Assembly: GCF_018736145.1 (NCBI RefSeq)
Contig: NZ_CP059997.1
Location: forward strand, 5,145,501 to 5,209,500
Source: Amycolatopsis sp. CA-230715
GTDB lineage: Bacteria; Actinomycetota; Actinomycetes; Mycobacteriales; Pseudonocardiaceae
DNA: 64,000 nt
Direction: 5' to 3'
Each line of letters begins with the position of its first letter. Positions within the stretch are counted from its first letter, which is position 1. Positions 1 through 8,855 of this stretch are shown here, in pieces. Position numbers and translations under genes: made by a program. The notes below the pieces were generated by a model. That model was given only the letters and a program-made list of their open reading frames with translations. It was not told the DNA's origin and searched no databases.

Positions 1-455
1 GCGAGCTGGACTCGGCCTCGAAGCAGGCCTTCGCCGACAACGCGAAGGCGTTCAAGGCGAAGGTCGACGAAGTCGAGAAGAAGGCGGAGCAGGTCGGCAC
101 CGCCCACCCGGGGAGCCAGGTCATCGCCACCGAACCCGTGGCGCACTACCTCTTGGACGCGGCGAAGGTCACCGACGCCACGCCGAAGGAGTTCTCCGAG
201 GCGGTCGAGCAGGAGACCGACGTGCCCGCGGCCACCATCGAACAGGTCAAGCAGCTCGTCTCGGGCAAGAAGGTCAAGGCCGTGGTCAACAACGCCCAGA
301 CCACGACGCCGGTCACGGAACAGGTCATCGGCGCGGCCAAGGCGGCCGGTGTGGCGGTGGTCGACGTGACCGAAACGCTCCCGGCGGGCGTGACGGACTA
401 CATTGCCTGGATGACCTCCGAACTCGACAAGCTGGCGGGAGCGCTGAACTCCTGA
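1..455 (+). CDS. Metal ABC transporter substrate-binding protein, C-terminal part
   Basis: This is the 3' end of a gene that begins before the window; the frame is open from base 3. The visible part contains a TEPVAHYLLD segment followed by an alpha/beta stretch ending in a short helix. That pattern is typical of the C-terminal lobe of cluster A-I (TroA/ZnuA/MntA-like) solute-binding proteins, which carry Zn2+ or Mn2+ outside the membrane. The stop codon overlaps the start of the ATPase gene by one base, so the two are translationally coupled. The N-terminal lipobox and the metal-ligand histidines are outside the window, so the metal cannot be assigned. Confidence 0.85.
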   Translation, partial: ELDSASKQAFADNAKAFKAKVDEVEKKAEQVGTAHPGSQVIATEPVAHYLLDAAKVTDATPKEFSEAVEQETDVPAATIEQVKQLVSGKKVKAVVNNAQTTTPVTEQVIGAAKAAGVAVVDVTETLPAGVTDYIAWMTSELDKLAGALNS

Positions 456-1279
456 TGGCCGTTTCCCCCGTCGAGATCCGCGCCGGGGTGCTTGCCTTCG
501 GCAACCGCACGCTGTGGTCCGGGCTCGACCTGGACGTCGAGCCCGGTGAATTCCTCGCCGTCCTCGGCCCGAACGGATCGGGCAAGACCAGCCTGCTGAA
601 GGTGCTCCTCGGTCTTCAGCGGCTTTCCGGCGGCTCGGTGCGGATCGTCGGCAGGGCGCCGGGCTCGGCTAACGCCCGCATCGGCTACATCCCGCAGCAG
701 CGGGCCGTGCAGGACGGGCTGATGCTGCGCGGGGTCGACCTGGTCGGCCTCGGTTTGGACGGGCATCGCTGGGGGACCGGACTCTTCGGGATCCGCGAGC
801 GCAGGCGCCGCGTCGCCGAGGCGATCGAAGCGGTCGGCGCCGGCGCTTACGCAAACGCGCCGGTGGGCAGGCTTTCCGGTGGTGAACAGCAACGCCTGCG
901 CGTGGCGCAGGCGTTGGTGGGCGAGCCGGAAGCGCTCTTCTGCGACGAGCCGCTGCTGTCGCTCGACATCGCGCACCAGCGAGCGGTGAGCGAACTGATC
1001 GACCGGCGACGCCGTGAGGCCGGGACGGCCGTCCTCTTCGTCACGCACGAGCTCAACCCAGTTCTGTCCTATGTGGACAGGGTGCTCTATCTGGTCAACG
1101 GTCAGTTCCGGATCGGGACGCCCGACGAGGTGATGAACTCGAAGACCCTTTCGGAGCTGTACCGGGCCAAGGTGGAGGTGCTGCGGATCGGTGGTCAGAT
1201 CCACATCGCGGGGACGCAGAGCGCCGTCTGCGAGGACGAGCCGCACCACCTCGACGACCACGAGCACGAGCGCGTGTAG
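455..1279 (+). CDS. Metal ABC transporter ATP-binding protein
   Basis: 274 aa ABC ATPase that powers the metal importer. Walker A is GPNGSGKTS near residue 34, the signature is LSGGEQQRLRVAQAL, and Walker B is ALFCDEP followed by the H-loop FVTHEL. The ATG overlaps the substrate-binding gene's TGA (TGATG). The C-terminal tail is rich in His, Asp and Glu (a CEDEPHHLDDHEHERV segment), an unusual acidic/His tail that could bind metal (inference). The permease gene follows after about 30 bases, giving the usual SBP-ATPase-permease order of Zn/Mn importers. Confidence 0.93.
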   Translation: MAVSPVEIRAGVLAFGNRTLWSGLDLDVEPGEFLAVLGPNGSGKTSLLKVLLGLQRLSGGSVRIVGRAPGSANARIGYIPQQRAVQDGLMLRGVDLVGLGLDGHRWGTGLFGIRERRRRVAEAIEAVGAGAYANAPVGRLSGGEQQRLRVAQALVGEPEALFCDEPLLSLDIAHQRAVSELIDRRRREAGTAVLFVTHELNPVLSYVDRVLYLVNGQFRIGTPDEVMNSKTLSELYRAKVEVLRIGGQIHIAGTQSAVCEDEPHHLDDHEHERV

Positions 1280-1308
1280 CCACGATTTCAGGAAACGGAT
1301 TCCAGACA

Positions 1309-2172
1309 GTGTTCGACTTCGCGCTCACCGGGAAGCTACTCGGGTTCGACTTCGTCCAGACCGCGCTGCTCGCCGCGGGCGTGCTCGGTCTGGTGGCGGG
1401 TTTGCTCGGCCCTCTGATCGTGGCGCGCCGCATGTCCTTCGCCGTGCACGGGACCGCCGAACTCGCCTTCACCGGAGCCGCCGGTGCCTTGCTCGTCGGC
1501 GTCACGGTCGGCTACGGCGCACTCGCCGGCGCTGTGATCGCCGCGCTGCTTCTCGGTGTCCTCGGCGGGCGGGAGTCCGACCGTGATTCCGTGATCGGCG
1601 TGATCCTGTCGTTCGGCCTCGGTGTGGGCGTGCTGCTCCTGACGTTCTACGACGGACGGACGGCGAACAAGTTCGGCCTGCTCATCGGGCAGATCGTCGC
1701 GATCGACCCCGGCGACCTCACCGTGCTCATCATCGCTTCGGTCGTGGTGATCGTGGCGCTCGCGCTCATCTACCGCCCGCTGCTGTTCGCGAGCGTCGAT
1801 CCGGCGGTGGCGGTCGCCCGCGGTGTGCCGACGCGGCTGCTCACCCTGGTGTTCGCCGTGCTGGTGGGGATCGCGACCGCGCTCGGCGTGCAGATCGTGG
1901 GCTCACTGCTGGTGGTGGCGCTGATGGTCACTCCCGCTGCCGCCGCCGCGAGGGTGACCGCGAGCCCGTGGAAGGCGACCGTGCTCGCGGTCGTGTTCGC
2001 CGAAGTGGCGGCGCTGGGGGGCATCGTCCTGTCGCTGGCGCCGGGGAAGCCCGTGAGCGCGTTCGTCACGGCGATCTCGTTCGCGATTTACGTAGTTTGC
2101 AGGCTTATCGCGTTCGCGCGGGAGCGGGGCCGGAAGGTCAGCGCAGCGGATGCTGCGCCAGTGCCGTCTTGA
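1309..2172 (+). CDS. Metal ABC transporter permease (ABC-3 family)
   Basis: 287 aa polytopic membrane protein with about eight hydrophobic segments, the membrane part of a Zn/Mn importer. The family feature is the segment RRMSFAVHGTAELAFTGAAG, equivalent to the conserved RxMSfxghalsH region of ZnuB/MntB proteins. The start is a GTG chosen because the frame opens there and hydrophobic coding begins at once (MFDFALTGKLLGFDF). The last 35 bases overlap the end of the convergent gene on the other strand, so transcription of the two ends is mutually antisense. Confidence 0.92.
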   Translation: MFDFALTGKLLGFDFVQTALLAAGVLGLVAGLLGPLIVARRMSFAVHGTAELAFTGAAGALLVGVTVGYGALAGAVIAALLLGVLGGRESDRDSVIGVILSFGLGVGVLLLTFYDGRTANKFGLLIGQIVAIDPGDLTVLIIASVVVIVALALIYRPLLFASVDPAVAVARGVPTRLLTLVFAVLVGIATALGVQIVGSLLVVALMVTPAAAAARVTASPWKATVLAVVFAEVAALGGIVLSLAPGKPVSAFVTAISFAIYVVCRLIAFARERGRKVSAADAAPVPS

Positions 2173-3451
2173 CCGCGTTGAGGTAGGAGTCCTCCAGGAA
2201 CGGCAGCGAGCCGCCCGAGACCGTGCGTTCGACCGCTTCCACGACGATGACTTCGGACTTCACCATCTCGTTGAGCGCGACGTCGATGTCGCCCGGCCTG
2301 GTGTAGGACGTCAGGAGCCGCAGATCGGAGAACCCGGCGCAGAGGTAGTGCGCCGAGTTGTAGGTGAACGAGTCGCCGAAGAACAGGGTCCGCTGGTTGA
2401 TCGTCTGCGGCAGCGCGGGTCCCTGCCGGTAGGTCGGCACGTTGAAGTCCTTGATCGGATCGCCGACCCGGTCGATGGAGCCGTCGGGGCTCAGCGCGTA
2501 CTCCGTGTTCGTCTTCGTGTCCTTGCGGCCGAGCAGCGGCGGCAGATCGGCGCCGACCGTGTACTGGCGCGTCGGCGTGGCGACCCACGGCGCGCTGACC
2601 CCGGGTTTCAGCGACTCCGCGACGGCGCGGGTCATCTCGATCGCACCTTCGTCCGACCAGTGCGTGTCGTTCGGTGAGTAGACCGGGCGCCCGACGCGCT
2701 GTTCCGCGGCGCGCAGGTCCGGGCGCATGTCGAGCGCTTTGCCCTGGCTGGCGAACTGCCTCCACTGAGGATCGGACGCGGCCTGCGCGCACGTCTTGTG
2801 CGGATAGCTCGACGGAAGATGCTGCGGCACCATCGTCGACTTGTCGGGCGCGACCACGAACACGAACTTCCTGCCGGACGCCTCGACGGCTTGGCGCAGG
2901 GTGTTCATCCGGTTCAGGGTCTCGGTGAGCGGCCTGGTCGGCTCGCATTTCAGGTCGGCGTCCGCGCCGAAGTACAGCCAGCCGTCGTTGCCTTCGATGA
3001 CCTGGCGAGAACCCGCTTCGCTGTCGGTGCTGCCCGCGTCGGCGGGGTGCTGGTTCGTGCCGCCGACCGGCGGCGGACTGCCGGGAAGCGGACCGGCGGC
3101 GGGGCCGCTGCCCTGGTCCCGTGGCGCCGACTCCCCGAACAGCCCGCGGCTGATTCCGTCGGCGAGTTCGATGGCGCCCGTCCGGAAAGCCAGTTGATCG
3201 GTGCCCCAGCCGGGAAGACCGGTGAAGAACCCCCACCCCGCGGCGAGGCTGGGGAACCCGGAGAGGCGATGGTTCTCGATTTCACCTGGGCGCACTCCGA
3301 ACACCCACAGCAGTGTCGGCGTCGCGAAGAATACGAGCGCGCAGATCAGGGCGGTGAGCTGGCGGCCACCGTGCCGGGGGCGGTGCAGCGCGTGCTCGCG
3401 CGGGAGCCACGCCTCGTGCACGGCTGGCAGCTGCTGGGGGTCGGTGGCCAC
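2138..3451 (-). CDS. AlgJ/AlgX-like SGNH-type O-acetyltransferase partner protein
   Basis: 437 aa, predicted type II membrane protein. A short basic N-terminus is followed by one hydrophobic segment (about residues 33-50), then an extracellular domain. The motifs NDTHWS (about residue 265) and FFGDSF (about residue 360) match the catalytic Asp/His and Ser blocks of the alginate O-acetyltransferase AlgX/AlgJ family, which pass acetyl groups onto an exopolymer after an MBOAT protein exports them. A Pro/Gly-rich linker lies around residues 110-150. A matching MBOAT gene is 16 kb away (19761-21194). GTG start. The substrate polymer is unknown. Confidence 0.8.
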   Translation of the reverse strand: MATDPQQLPAVHEAWLPREHALHRPRHGGRQLTALICALVFFATPTLLWVFGVRPGEIENHRLSGFPSLAAGWGFFTGLPGWGTDQLAFRTGAIELADGISRGLFGESAPRDQGSGPAAGPLPGSPPPVGGTNQHPADAGSTDSEAGSRQVIEGNDGWLYFGADADLKCEPTRPLTETLNRMNTLRQAVEASGRKFVFVVAPDKSTMVPQHLPSSYPHKTCAQAASDPQWRQFASQGKALDMRPDLRAAEQRVGRPVYSPNDTHWSDEGAIEMTRAVAESLKPGVSAPWVATPTRQYTVGADLPPLLGRKDTKTNTEYALSPDGSIDRVGDPIKDFNVPTYRQGPALPQTINQRTLFFGDSFTYNSAHYLCAGFSDLRLLTSYTRPGDIDVALNEMVKSEVIVVEAVERTVSGGSLPFLEDSYLNAVKTALAQHPLR

Positions 3452-3527
3452 GCGCCTACGTTAATCCGTCCGGGTGGTCCTTCGCGGGAAGTGTCCGTCG
3501 AAAGTGCCCTCGACCCCAGAACGGCGG

Positions 3528-3600
3528 GGACATTTAGCCCGCTAAACGCGCCGGGCGGCCTTGGGGCCGTGGGGAACGTTTAGCCCGCGAAATGTCCCCC
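3528..3600. repeat. Paired palindromic elements (centres 46 bp apart)
   Basis: Two copies of the window's dispersed palindrome lie in the gap between two minus-strand genes. Copy one has centre 3539.5 (TTTAGC-CC-GCTAAA). Copy two has centre 3585.5 (TTTAGC-CC-GCGAAA, one mismatch). The outer flanks GGGGACATTT and AAATGTCCCC are inverted relative to each other, so the unit could also fold as one long hairpin. The gap between the cores has the same length and similar ends as the pair at 52658-52717. Function unknown; it could be a terminator or a REP-like sequence. Confidence 0.8.
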
Positions 3601-3606
3601 GGCGGG

Positions 3607-4833
3607 TCAGTGGAGCATGAGGAGGACCTGCAGTTCGCCGACAAGGAAGCCGATCACGCCGCCCACGGCGATCAGTTTCCATTCGTCCTGGCGGAAGGCG
3701 GGCCGCAGCAGGCCTTCGTACTCGACGGGAGTCAGCGCGAGCATGCGTTCTTCGACCATGTTGGCGATGTCCATGGCGCCGGTGAGGTAGCCCTCGGCGT
3801 GCCGCATGGTGTCGGGCAGCCGCCGGACGGCTTCTTCCGCGGCGGCGTGCTTGATCTCCCGGAGCCGCTCCCCGCCGACGGTCGCGGCGACGACGGGTTT
3901 CGCGAGGCTGGTCTGTTCGTCGACGACCTTCGCCACGGTTCGCTGGACCATCGCGAGCAGCCGGTCCGACCGCGGGCCCCGCAGGATCGAGTCGATCAGG
4001 TTGGGGACGGTGAGCACGTCGGTGGCGATGATCTCGCCGTACTGCCGCGCGACCTCGGCACGGCGCCGCTGGAACTTGCCCTGCAGGGTGAACCGGTGCA
4101 GCACGCGGATCGGCTCGCGCGGCACGAAGATCATCTTGATCGCGAGCCAGTCGGTGAACAGGCCGATGCACCCGCCGAAGATCGGCAGCACCAGCGGTTC
4201 CTTGGTGAGCGCCCACACGACGGCCTGCACGATGCCGAGCGCGAACCCGAAGTAGATCCCCGCGCGCGCGATGAACGCCATCTCCGGGCGTGAGGTGTCG
4301 CGGATCAGCCGGACCAGCAGAGCCTTGTCGCCGGTCAGGTTCTGCACGGTCATCTGCTTGACGTCGAGGACTTCGTCGAGGTTGTCCCTGATCTCGTTCA
4401 TCAGGTCGCGCACGAGCCCGGGGGTGGCCGCCTGGACCTGCTTGACGATCAGGTCCTGCGCCATCGTAGGCAGCATTTCCCACAGCCGCGGGTGGTACTC
4501 CTGCAGAACGTCCCGCGCGATGTCGTCGACGGCGCGCAGCAGCGGCTGCTCGATCTCGCGGGTGATCCGGTCGGGGTCGATCCTGGAGAAGATCTCCTTG
4601 AGGTCGATCAGGTTCGAGGTGAGGAGGTCGGTGGCGACCGCGGCCATCCGGCCGCCGTGCTTGGGCACCACGCCCTGCCAGCCGAGGAACGGCTTCACCC
4701 CGACGAATTCGAGCGGCCGGAACATCATCTCGATCGCGACCCGTTTGGTCGCGTACCCGATCAGCGCGGCGATGAACGGGATCGCGGCGTACAGCGGCCA
4801 GTGCTGGGCGAGGTCCTCGAGCACGGTCTGCAT
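3607..4833 (-). CDS. DUF445 family membrane protein (copy 2 of a tandem pair)
   Basis: 408 aa. An N-terminal hydrophobic segment runs into GYATKRVAIEMMFRPLEF, and there is a central hydrophobic block (about residues 190-225) and a C-terminal hydrophobic end (VGGVIGFLVGELQVLLMLH). This is the layout of the DUF445 (YheB-like) family, whose biochemical role is not known. The start at 4833 is set by a GGAGG just upstream; the open frame extends further but without family sequence. It lies 49 bases downstream of a clear paralogue on the same strand, so the two are probably co-transcribed. Confidence 0.88.
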   Translation of the reverse strand: MQTVLEDLAQHWPLYAAIPFIAALIGYATKRVAIEMMFRPLEFVGVKPFLGWQGVVPKHGGRMAAVATDLLTSNLIDLKEIFSRIDPDRITREIEQPLLRAVDDIARDVLQEYHPRLWEMLPTMAQDLIVKQVQAATPGLVRDLMNEIRDNLDEVLDVKQMTVQNLTGDKALLVRLIRDTSRPEMAFIARAGIYFGFALGIVQAVVWALTKEPLVLPIFGGCIGLFTDWLAIKMIFVPREPIRVLHRFTLQGKFQRRRAEVARQYGEIIATDVLTVPNLIDSILRGPRSDRLLAMVQRTVAKVVDEQTSLAKPVVAATVGGERLREIKHAAAEEAVRRLPDTMRHAEGYLTGAMDIANMVEERMLALTPVEYEGLLRPAFRQDEWKLIAVGGVIGFLVGELQVLLMLH

Positions 4834-4882
4834 GCCTCGGCCTCCCTCGCAGTCGCCTACCGAACGGTATCGGTTTGGTGGC

Positions 4883-6109
4883 TCAGTGCAGCAGGAGGAG
4901 TACCTGTAGCTCACCGACGAGACCGCCGATGACCGCGCCGACCGCGATGAGCTTCCATTCGTCCTGCCGGAACGCGGGCCGGAGCAGCTGTTCGAACTCG
5001 AGCGGGGTGAGCTTGCGCATCCGGTCCACGATGGTGTTCCGGACATCGAGCGCGTTGATCGCGTACCCCTCGGCGTGCCGGATCGTCTCGGGGACCCGTT
5101 CGGCCGCCTTCTTCGCCGCCGCCTGCTTCATCTCCTGGAACTTCCGGGAGCCGACCGCCACGGCCACGAACGGTTTCACGATGCTGGCCTGCGCGTCGAT
5201 GGTGCGCTGGACCTCGCGGGTGATCATCTGGAACAGCCGGTCGGATTTGGGGCCGCGCAACACTTCTTCGAGCAGGTTCGGGATCGTGATGATCTCGCGC
5301 GCGATCATGTCGCCGTAATCCGCGGCCACCTGGTTCCTGCGCTTCTGGAACACGCCCTGCCAGGTGTAGAAGCCGAAGAACTGGCGCGGCTCACGCGGCA
5401 GGAAGATCATTTTCAGGGCGAGCCAGTCGGTGAACCAGCCGATCCCGATCCCGAAGAGCGGGAGCACGATGGGCGACTTCGTCAGCGCCCACACGAGCAG
5501 CTGCACGCAACCGAGGTAGAAGCCGAACACGATCCCGGACCTGGCGATGAACCGCATCTCCGGCCGGGAGATGTCCCGGATGAGCCGGTTGAGCAGTGCC
5601 TTGTCCCGCACCAGGTTCGTGATGACCATGTGCTTGAGGTCGAGTACGTCGTCGATGTTGTCGGCGATGTCGCGCATGATCTTCGCGATCGCTCTCGGCG
5701 CCTCGGCCTGCACGCGCTTGAGCAGCAGCTGCTGGGCGCCGTTCGGCAGCACTTCCCACAGTCTGGGCTGGTACTGCTCCATCACCTCACGGGTGACGTC
5801 CTCGACGACGCGCAGCAGCGGCGCTTCGATCTCTTTCGCGAGCTGCTCCGGGTCGAGCCGCGAGAAGATTTCCTTCGGATCGACCAGGTTGGTCGTCAGC
5901 ATGTCGGTCGCGGTGGTGGCCATCCGCTCGGCGTTCGCGGGCAGAACGCCCTGCCAGCCGAGGAAGGGCTTGATGCCGACGAACTCCACCGGCTGGAACA
6001 TCATTTCGATCGCGACGCGCTTGGTGACGTACCCGATCAGGGCGGCGATGACCGGCATGGTCGCGTACACCTGCCAGTGCGCGGCAAGATCCGCGATCAG
6101 ACCCTGCAC
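4883..6109 (-). CDS. DUF445 family membrane protein (copy 1 of a tandem pair)
   Basis: 408 aa, the same length as the downstream gene and alignable with it over its whole length (ATKRVAIEMMF/VTKRVAIEMMF, FLGWQGV, FRQDEWKLIAVG). Hydrophobic segments are at the N-terminus, centre and extreme C-terminus, with a long amphipathic, helix-rich middle. GTG start at 6109 preceded by GGGAGG. The pair arose by tandem duplication and divergence and may form a heteromeric membrane complex (inference). No enzymatic motif is visible. Confidence 0.88.
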   Translation of the reverse strand: MQGLIADLAAHWQVYATMPVIAALIGYVTKRVAIEMMFQPVEFVGIKPFLGWQGVLPANAERMATTATDMLTTNLVDPKEIFSRLDPEQLAKEIEAPLLRVVEDVTREVMEQYQPRLWEVLPNGAQQLLLKRVQAEAPRAIAKIMRDIADNIDDVLDLKHMVITNLVRDKALLNRLIRDISRPEMRFIARSGIVFGFYLGCVQLLVWALTKSPIVLPLFGIGIGWFTDWLALKMIFLPREPRQFFGFYTWQGVFQKRRNQVAADYGDMIAREIITIPNLLEEVLRGPKSDRLFQMITREVQRTIDAQASIVKPFVAVAVGSRKFQEMKQAAAKKAAERVPETIRHAEGYAINALDVRNTIVDRMRKLTPLEFEQLLRPAFRQDEWKLIAVGAVIGGLVGELQVLLLLH

Positions 6110-6162
6110 TCCGCCTCCCGCACGTCCGCGACATCCCCGCCGCGCACCGTATCGTCCGGCGG

Positions 6163-6627
6163 TCAGCCCAGCGTGCGCGCCATGCGGGCAAGTTGTTCGA
6201 TGTCACCCTCCTCGGGATCGCGCACCTCGAAGCCGAGATGGCGGTGGAAGGCGATCGAGTTGGTGTTGCGCGGGGACGTGACGGCTCGCACCACGGTCCG
6301 ATCGGCGGCGCGGACGGTGTCGAAGAAGTCCTCGTAGAGTTTGCGGGCGAGCCCGTGGCCGCGGAGGTCGGGGCGCACACCGACGAAGTGGATGTAGGCC
6401 GCGTCCGCGTGGTCCTGGGAAAGGAAACCGACCAGGAACCCGGCGAGCCCGTTGCCGTCGGTCACGATCGTGCTGGTGCTCGAAAAGTGTTCGAGGAACA
6501 CCTTCGGGATCATCAGCGACAGCTCACGTGCCTGCTCGGGGGTGCGGGAGTCGCGCCACCACGTCTGGATGGCTTCGGAGATCTTCGGGTGGTCGGCCGG
6601 TGAGGCCCGGCGAAACTCCGTGCTCAT
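6163..6627 (-). CDS. GNAT family N-acetyltransferase
   Basis: 154 aa. The acetyl-CoA binding motif A is clear: VGVRPDLRGHGLARKLYEDF (about residues 85-104), followed by the beta-bulge and NTNSIAFHRHLGFE, the standard GNAT motif B. The family transfers an acetyl group from acetyl-CoA to an amine; the acceptor cannot be read from the sequence. I take the ATG at 6627 rather than the GTG nine bases upstream, because GTAGGG lies at a better distance. It is followed after 53 bases by the DUF445 pair on the same strand. Confidence 0.85.
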   Translation of the reverse strand: MSTEFRRASPADHPKISEAIQTWWRDSRTPEQARELSLMIPKVFLEHFSSTSTIVTDGNGLAGFLVGFLSQDHADAAYIHFVGVRPDLRGHGLARKLYEDFFDTVRAADRTVVRAVTSPRNTNSIAFHRHLGFEVRDPEEGDIEQLARMARTLG

Positions 6628-6645
6628 CTCCCGCACCCTACCGAG

Positions 6646-7974
6646 CTAGGCGGTCGTCTTCGCCACCTCCTGAAGGCTGGCGTCCTCCGCGATCGCTCGC
6701 TCGGTTTCCTCGGGCAGTTTCAGGAACCGGACGAGGACGGCGGCGACCAGGTACAGCGCCGCGAAGATGATGACCACGCCGGCGGCACCCGCCGGTCCGA
6801 GGAAGAGGCTGACGATCGCCGGCCCGACGAACGCGGCGGCGCCCGCGCCGAGGTTGAGCAGCGCCATCGCACCGCCCTTGTGCTCGGGCGCCAGCGAAGG
6901 AAGCAGCGCCGAGATCGGCACGAACCCGGCGAGCGTCGCGCCGTAAAGCGCGCCGACGAGCAGCGCGAGCCAGTAGTAGTCGGCGCCCATCGCGAGCGGT
7001 ACGAAGTACAGCAGCACGATCGAGATCGCACAGCCGATGGCGCCGAACCAGAAGATCGTGGTGCGCCAGCCGATCCGGTCGCTGAGCATGCCGAAGATGA
7101 GGTTGAAGAAGATGTTCGTGCCGTAGATGACCGACACGAGCAGCAGCCACCTGCTCTCCCCGAACCCGATCTGGTTGATGAAGATCGTCGGGAAGAACAC
7201 GAGCATGCCGAACTCGGGCGCGGTGTTGATGACGCGCACGATCATGCCGATGCCGACGCGGGGGTTCTTCCACGCGATGGACACGCTGGAAACCAGGCTC
7301 TGCACCGGTTTCACCTCCGGCGGCGCGAGCCGCTGGAAGCCGGTGCGCTGGCGGACGCCCAGTATCGCGATCAGGCCGCCGAGCAGCAGCAGCGCGACGG
7401 AGATCCACAGCGTGCCGTAGTGGCCCATGATCGGGTTGGTGATGCTGGCGACGAGCGCGCCGAGGGTGGGCAGGCCGCCGGTGAACGCGAAGTAGAACCA
7501 GCCGACGGCGGCGCCGAGCCTCGCCACCGGTGCCACGGCGGTGATCCAGACGAGGAAGCCGAACGCGAACATCGGGTAGCCGAAGCCGCGGATGCCGTAG
7601 AACACCAGCATGAGCGGGTAGTTGTGGCCGCCGACGGCGACCGCGAGGAACAGGATGTCGAACACGACCCAGATGGCGAGGCCGACCATCATCACCCGGC
7701 GCGGCCCCCACAGGTCGGAGAGCGCTCCGGAAAGCCACGAAGCGAGCATCACCGCGACGCCGTACACGGTGATCACGTAGGACGCCTTGATTTCGGTGCC
7801 GGCGCCGTTGCCCGCCATGTACGGCGCGATGAAGCCGGACTCGACCCCGTCGCCGATCATGAACAGGAGCAGGCCTAAATAGCCGAGGAAAAGCGGTGCG
7901 GGCAGGCCCCAGCCGTTCAACCGCTTCGCGAACCGGCTCTGCCCGGACAACCGCGTTGTTGCCGTGTCGTTCAT
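6646..7974 (-). CDS. Polyol permease, MFS family (RbtT/DalT-like)
   Basis: 442 aa with 12 predicted membrane segments. The N-terminal part (GDGVESGFIAPYMAG, then SGALSDLWGPRRVMMVG, the MFS loop 2-3 signature) resembles the ribitol/arabitol permease group of the major facilitator superfamily. It probably imports the sugar alcohol used by the adjacent enzymes. The start is the ATG at 7974; an in-frame ATG lies 12 bases upstream. The gene follows the DeoR repressor on the same strand, but an operator-like palindrome (8014-8028) sits in the gap, so it likely has its own regulated promoter. Confidence 0.88.
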   Translation of the reverse strand: MNDTATTRLSGQSRFAKRLNGWGLPAPLFLGYLGLLLFMIGDGVESGFIAPYMAGNGAGTEIKASYVITVYGVAVMLASWLSGALSDLWGPRRVMMVGLAIWVVFDILFLAVAVGGHNYPLMLVFYGIRGFGYPMFAFGFLVWITAVAPVARLGAAVGWFYFAFTGGLPTLGALVASITNPIMGHYGTLWISVALLLLGGLIAILGVRQRTGFQRLAPPEVKPVQSLVSSVSIAWKNPRVGIGMIVRVINTAPEFGMLVFFPTIFINQIGFGESRWLLLVSVIYGTNIFFNLIFGMLSDRIGWRTTIFWFGAIGCAISIVLLYFVPLAMGADYYWLALLVGALYGATLAGFVPISALLPSLAPEHKGGAMALLNLGAGAAAFVGPAIVSLFLGPAGAAGVVIIFAALYLVAAVLVRFLKLPEETERAIAEDASLQEVAKTTA

Positions 7975-8013
7975 GTACGCCTCCATGACGTCTCGCTCGA
8001 CGTATCATGGACC

Positions 8014-8028
8014 GTGTTAACTTCACGC
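8014..8028. promoter_or_regulatory. Putative DeoR-family operator, permease side
   Basis: Imperfect palindrome GTGTTAACTTCACGC centred on C8021, just upstream of the permease start. It shares 11 of 15 positions, including the block TGTTAACTT, with the near-perfect palindrome at 9538-9552 in front of the divergent catabolic operon. Two related sites flanking the repressor gene are what is expected for a local DeoR-type regulator. Binding is inferred, not shown. Confidence 0.6.
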
Positions 8029-8057
8029 GCAAGATGTGATTTGAAAGTCGGCGGATG

Positions 8058-8852
8058 TTATGAGTACGCGATGTCGACGCGCGTACGGCCGCGCAGCTCC
8101 TCGACCAGCGTCTTCGGCACGTCCGAGTCGACGACGAGCCGTTCGTAGTCGGACAGTGGCGCGAGCCGGTGCAGCGCGGGCCGCGGCATCTTGCTGGAGT
8201 CCATCAGCAGGACCTTGGTCTCCGCGCTGGCCAGCATGGCCCGCTTGACCATCACGATCTCGGGCTCCTGGTGGTAGGTGAGGTCGACGTTCATCGCGGA
8301 GGTGGACACGAAGGTCATGTCCACGCTGAGTCGTTCGACGGCCTCGAGGCACGGCATGCCGAGGAACGAGTCGTGGGTGGGCGAGTAGTCGCCGCCGATG
8401 CAGATCAGGCGGATGCCCTCGACGTTCTTCAGCACGTCGATGGTGCGCAGGTAGTTCGTGGCCACGGTCAGCGGGGCCAGTTCGGGCAGCAGCTTGGCCA
8501 GCGCCAGCGCGCTCGTCGAGTCGTCCAGCAGCAGGGACATCCCGGGCTCGACCAGCTCGACGGCCTTCTTCGCGATCGCGGCCTTCGCGTCGACATGGGC
8601 GTTCAGCCGGTATTCGGCATTGCTTTCGAACACCGTGGACGGCTGGGCCGACACCCCGCCGCGGAACTTCCGCAGCAGTCCCCTGCGGACCAGTTCGTCG
8701 ACGTCGCGGTGCACGGTCATGTGGCTGACGCCGGTGAACTCCACCAGGTCGGTCATCGACGCGGAACCCCGCGCGACGACGAAGTCGGCGATCTTCTGCT
8801 GCCGCTCGCCGCGCGACCTCGCGCTGCCGGGGGCCGATGTCTCGCTCGTCAT
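8058..8852 (-). CDS. DeoR/GlpR family transcriptional regulator
   Basis: 264 aa. The N-terminal winged helix-turn-helix (about residues 18-70: RQQKIADFV...GVSHMTVHRDVDELVRRGLLRK) is the DeoR signature. The C-terminal part is the sugar-phosphate sensing domain (DDSTSALALAKLL, then GGDYSPTHDSFLG and KVLLMDSSKM). Such proteins normally repress sugar catabolic operons until a phosphorylated intermediate binds. It lies three bases after the histidine phosphatase gene and before the permease gene. Likely targets are the two TGTTAACTT palindromes at 8014 and 9538. Confidence 0.92.
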   Translation of the reverse strand: MTSETSAPGSARSRGERQQKIADFVVARGSASMTDLVEFTGVSHMTVHRDVDELVRRGLLRKFRGGVSAQPSTVFESNAEYRLNAHVDAKAAIAKKAVELVEPGMSLLLDDSTSALALAKLLPELAPLTVATNYLRTIDVLKNVEGIRLICIGGDYSPTHDSFLGMPCLEAVERLSVDMTFVSTSAMNVDLTYHQEPEIVMVKRAMLASAETKVLLMDSSKMPRPALHRLAPLSDYERLVVDSDVPKTLVEELRGRTRVDIAYS

Positions 8853-8855
8853 GGT

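Noticed and set aside
398..1267. Long open frame on the strand opposite the metal ATPase gene, and many similar ones elsewhere
   Set aside because: These are mirror frames of high-GC genes. They have no family motifs, no ribosome sites and extreme Arg/Pro/Ala composition.
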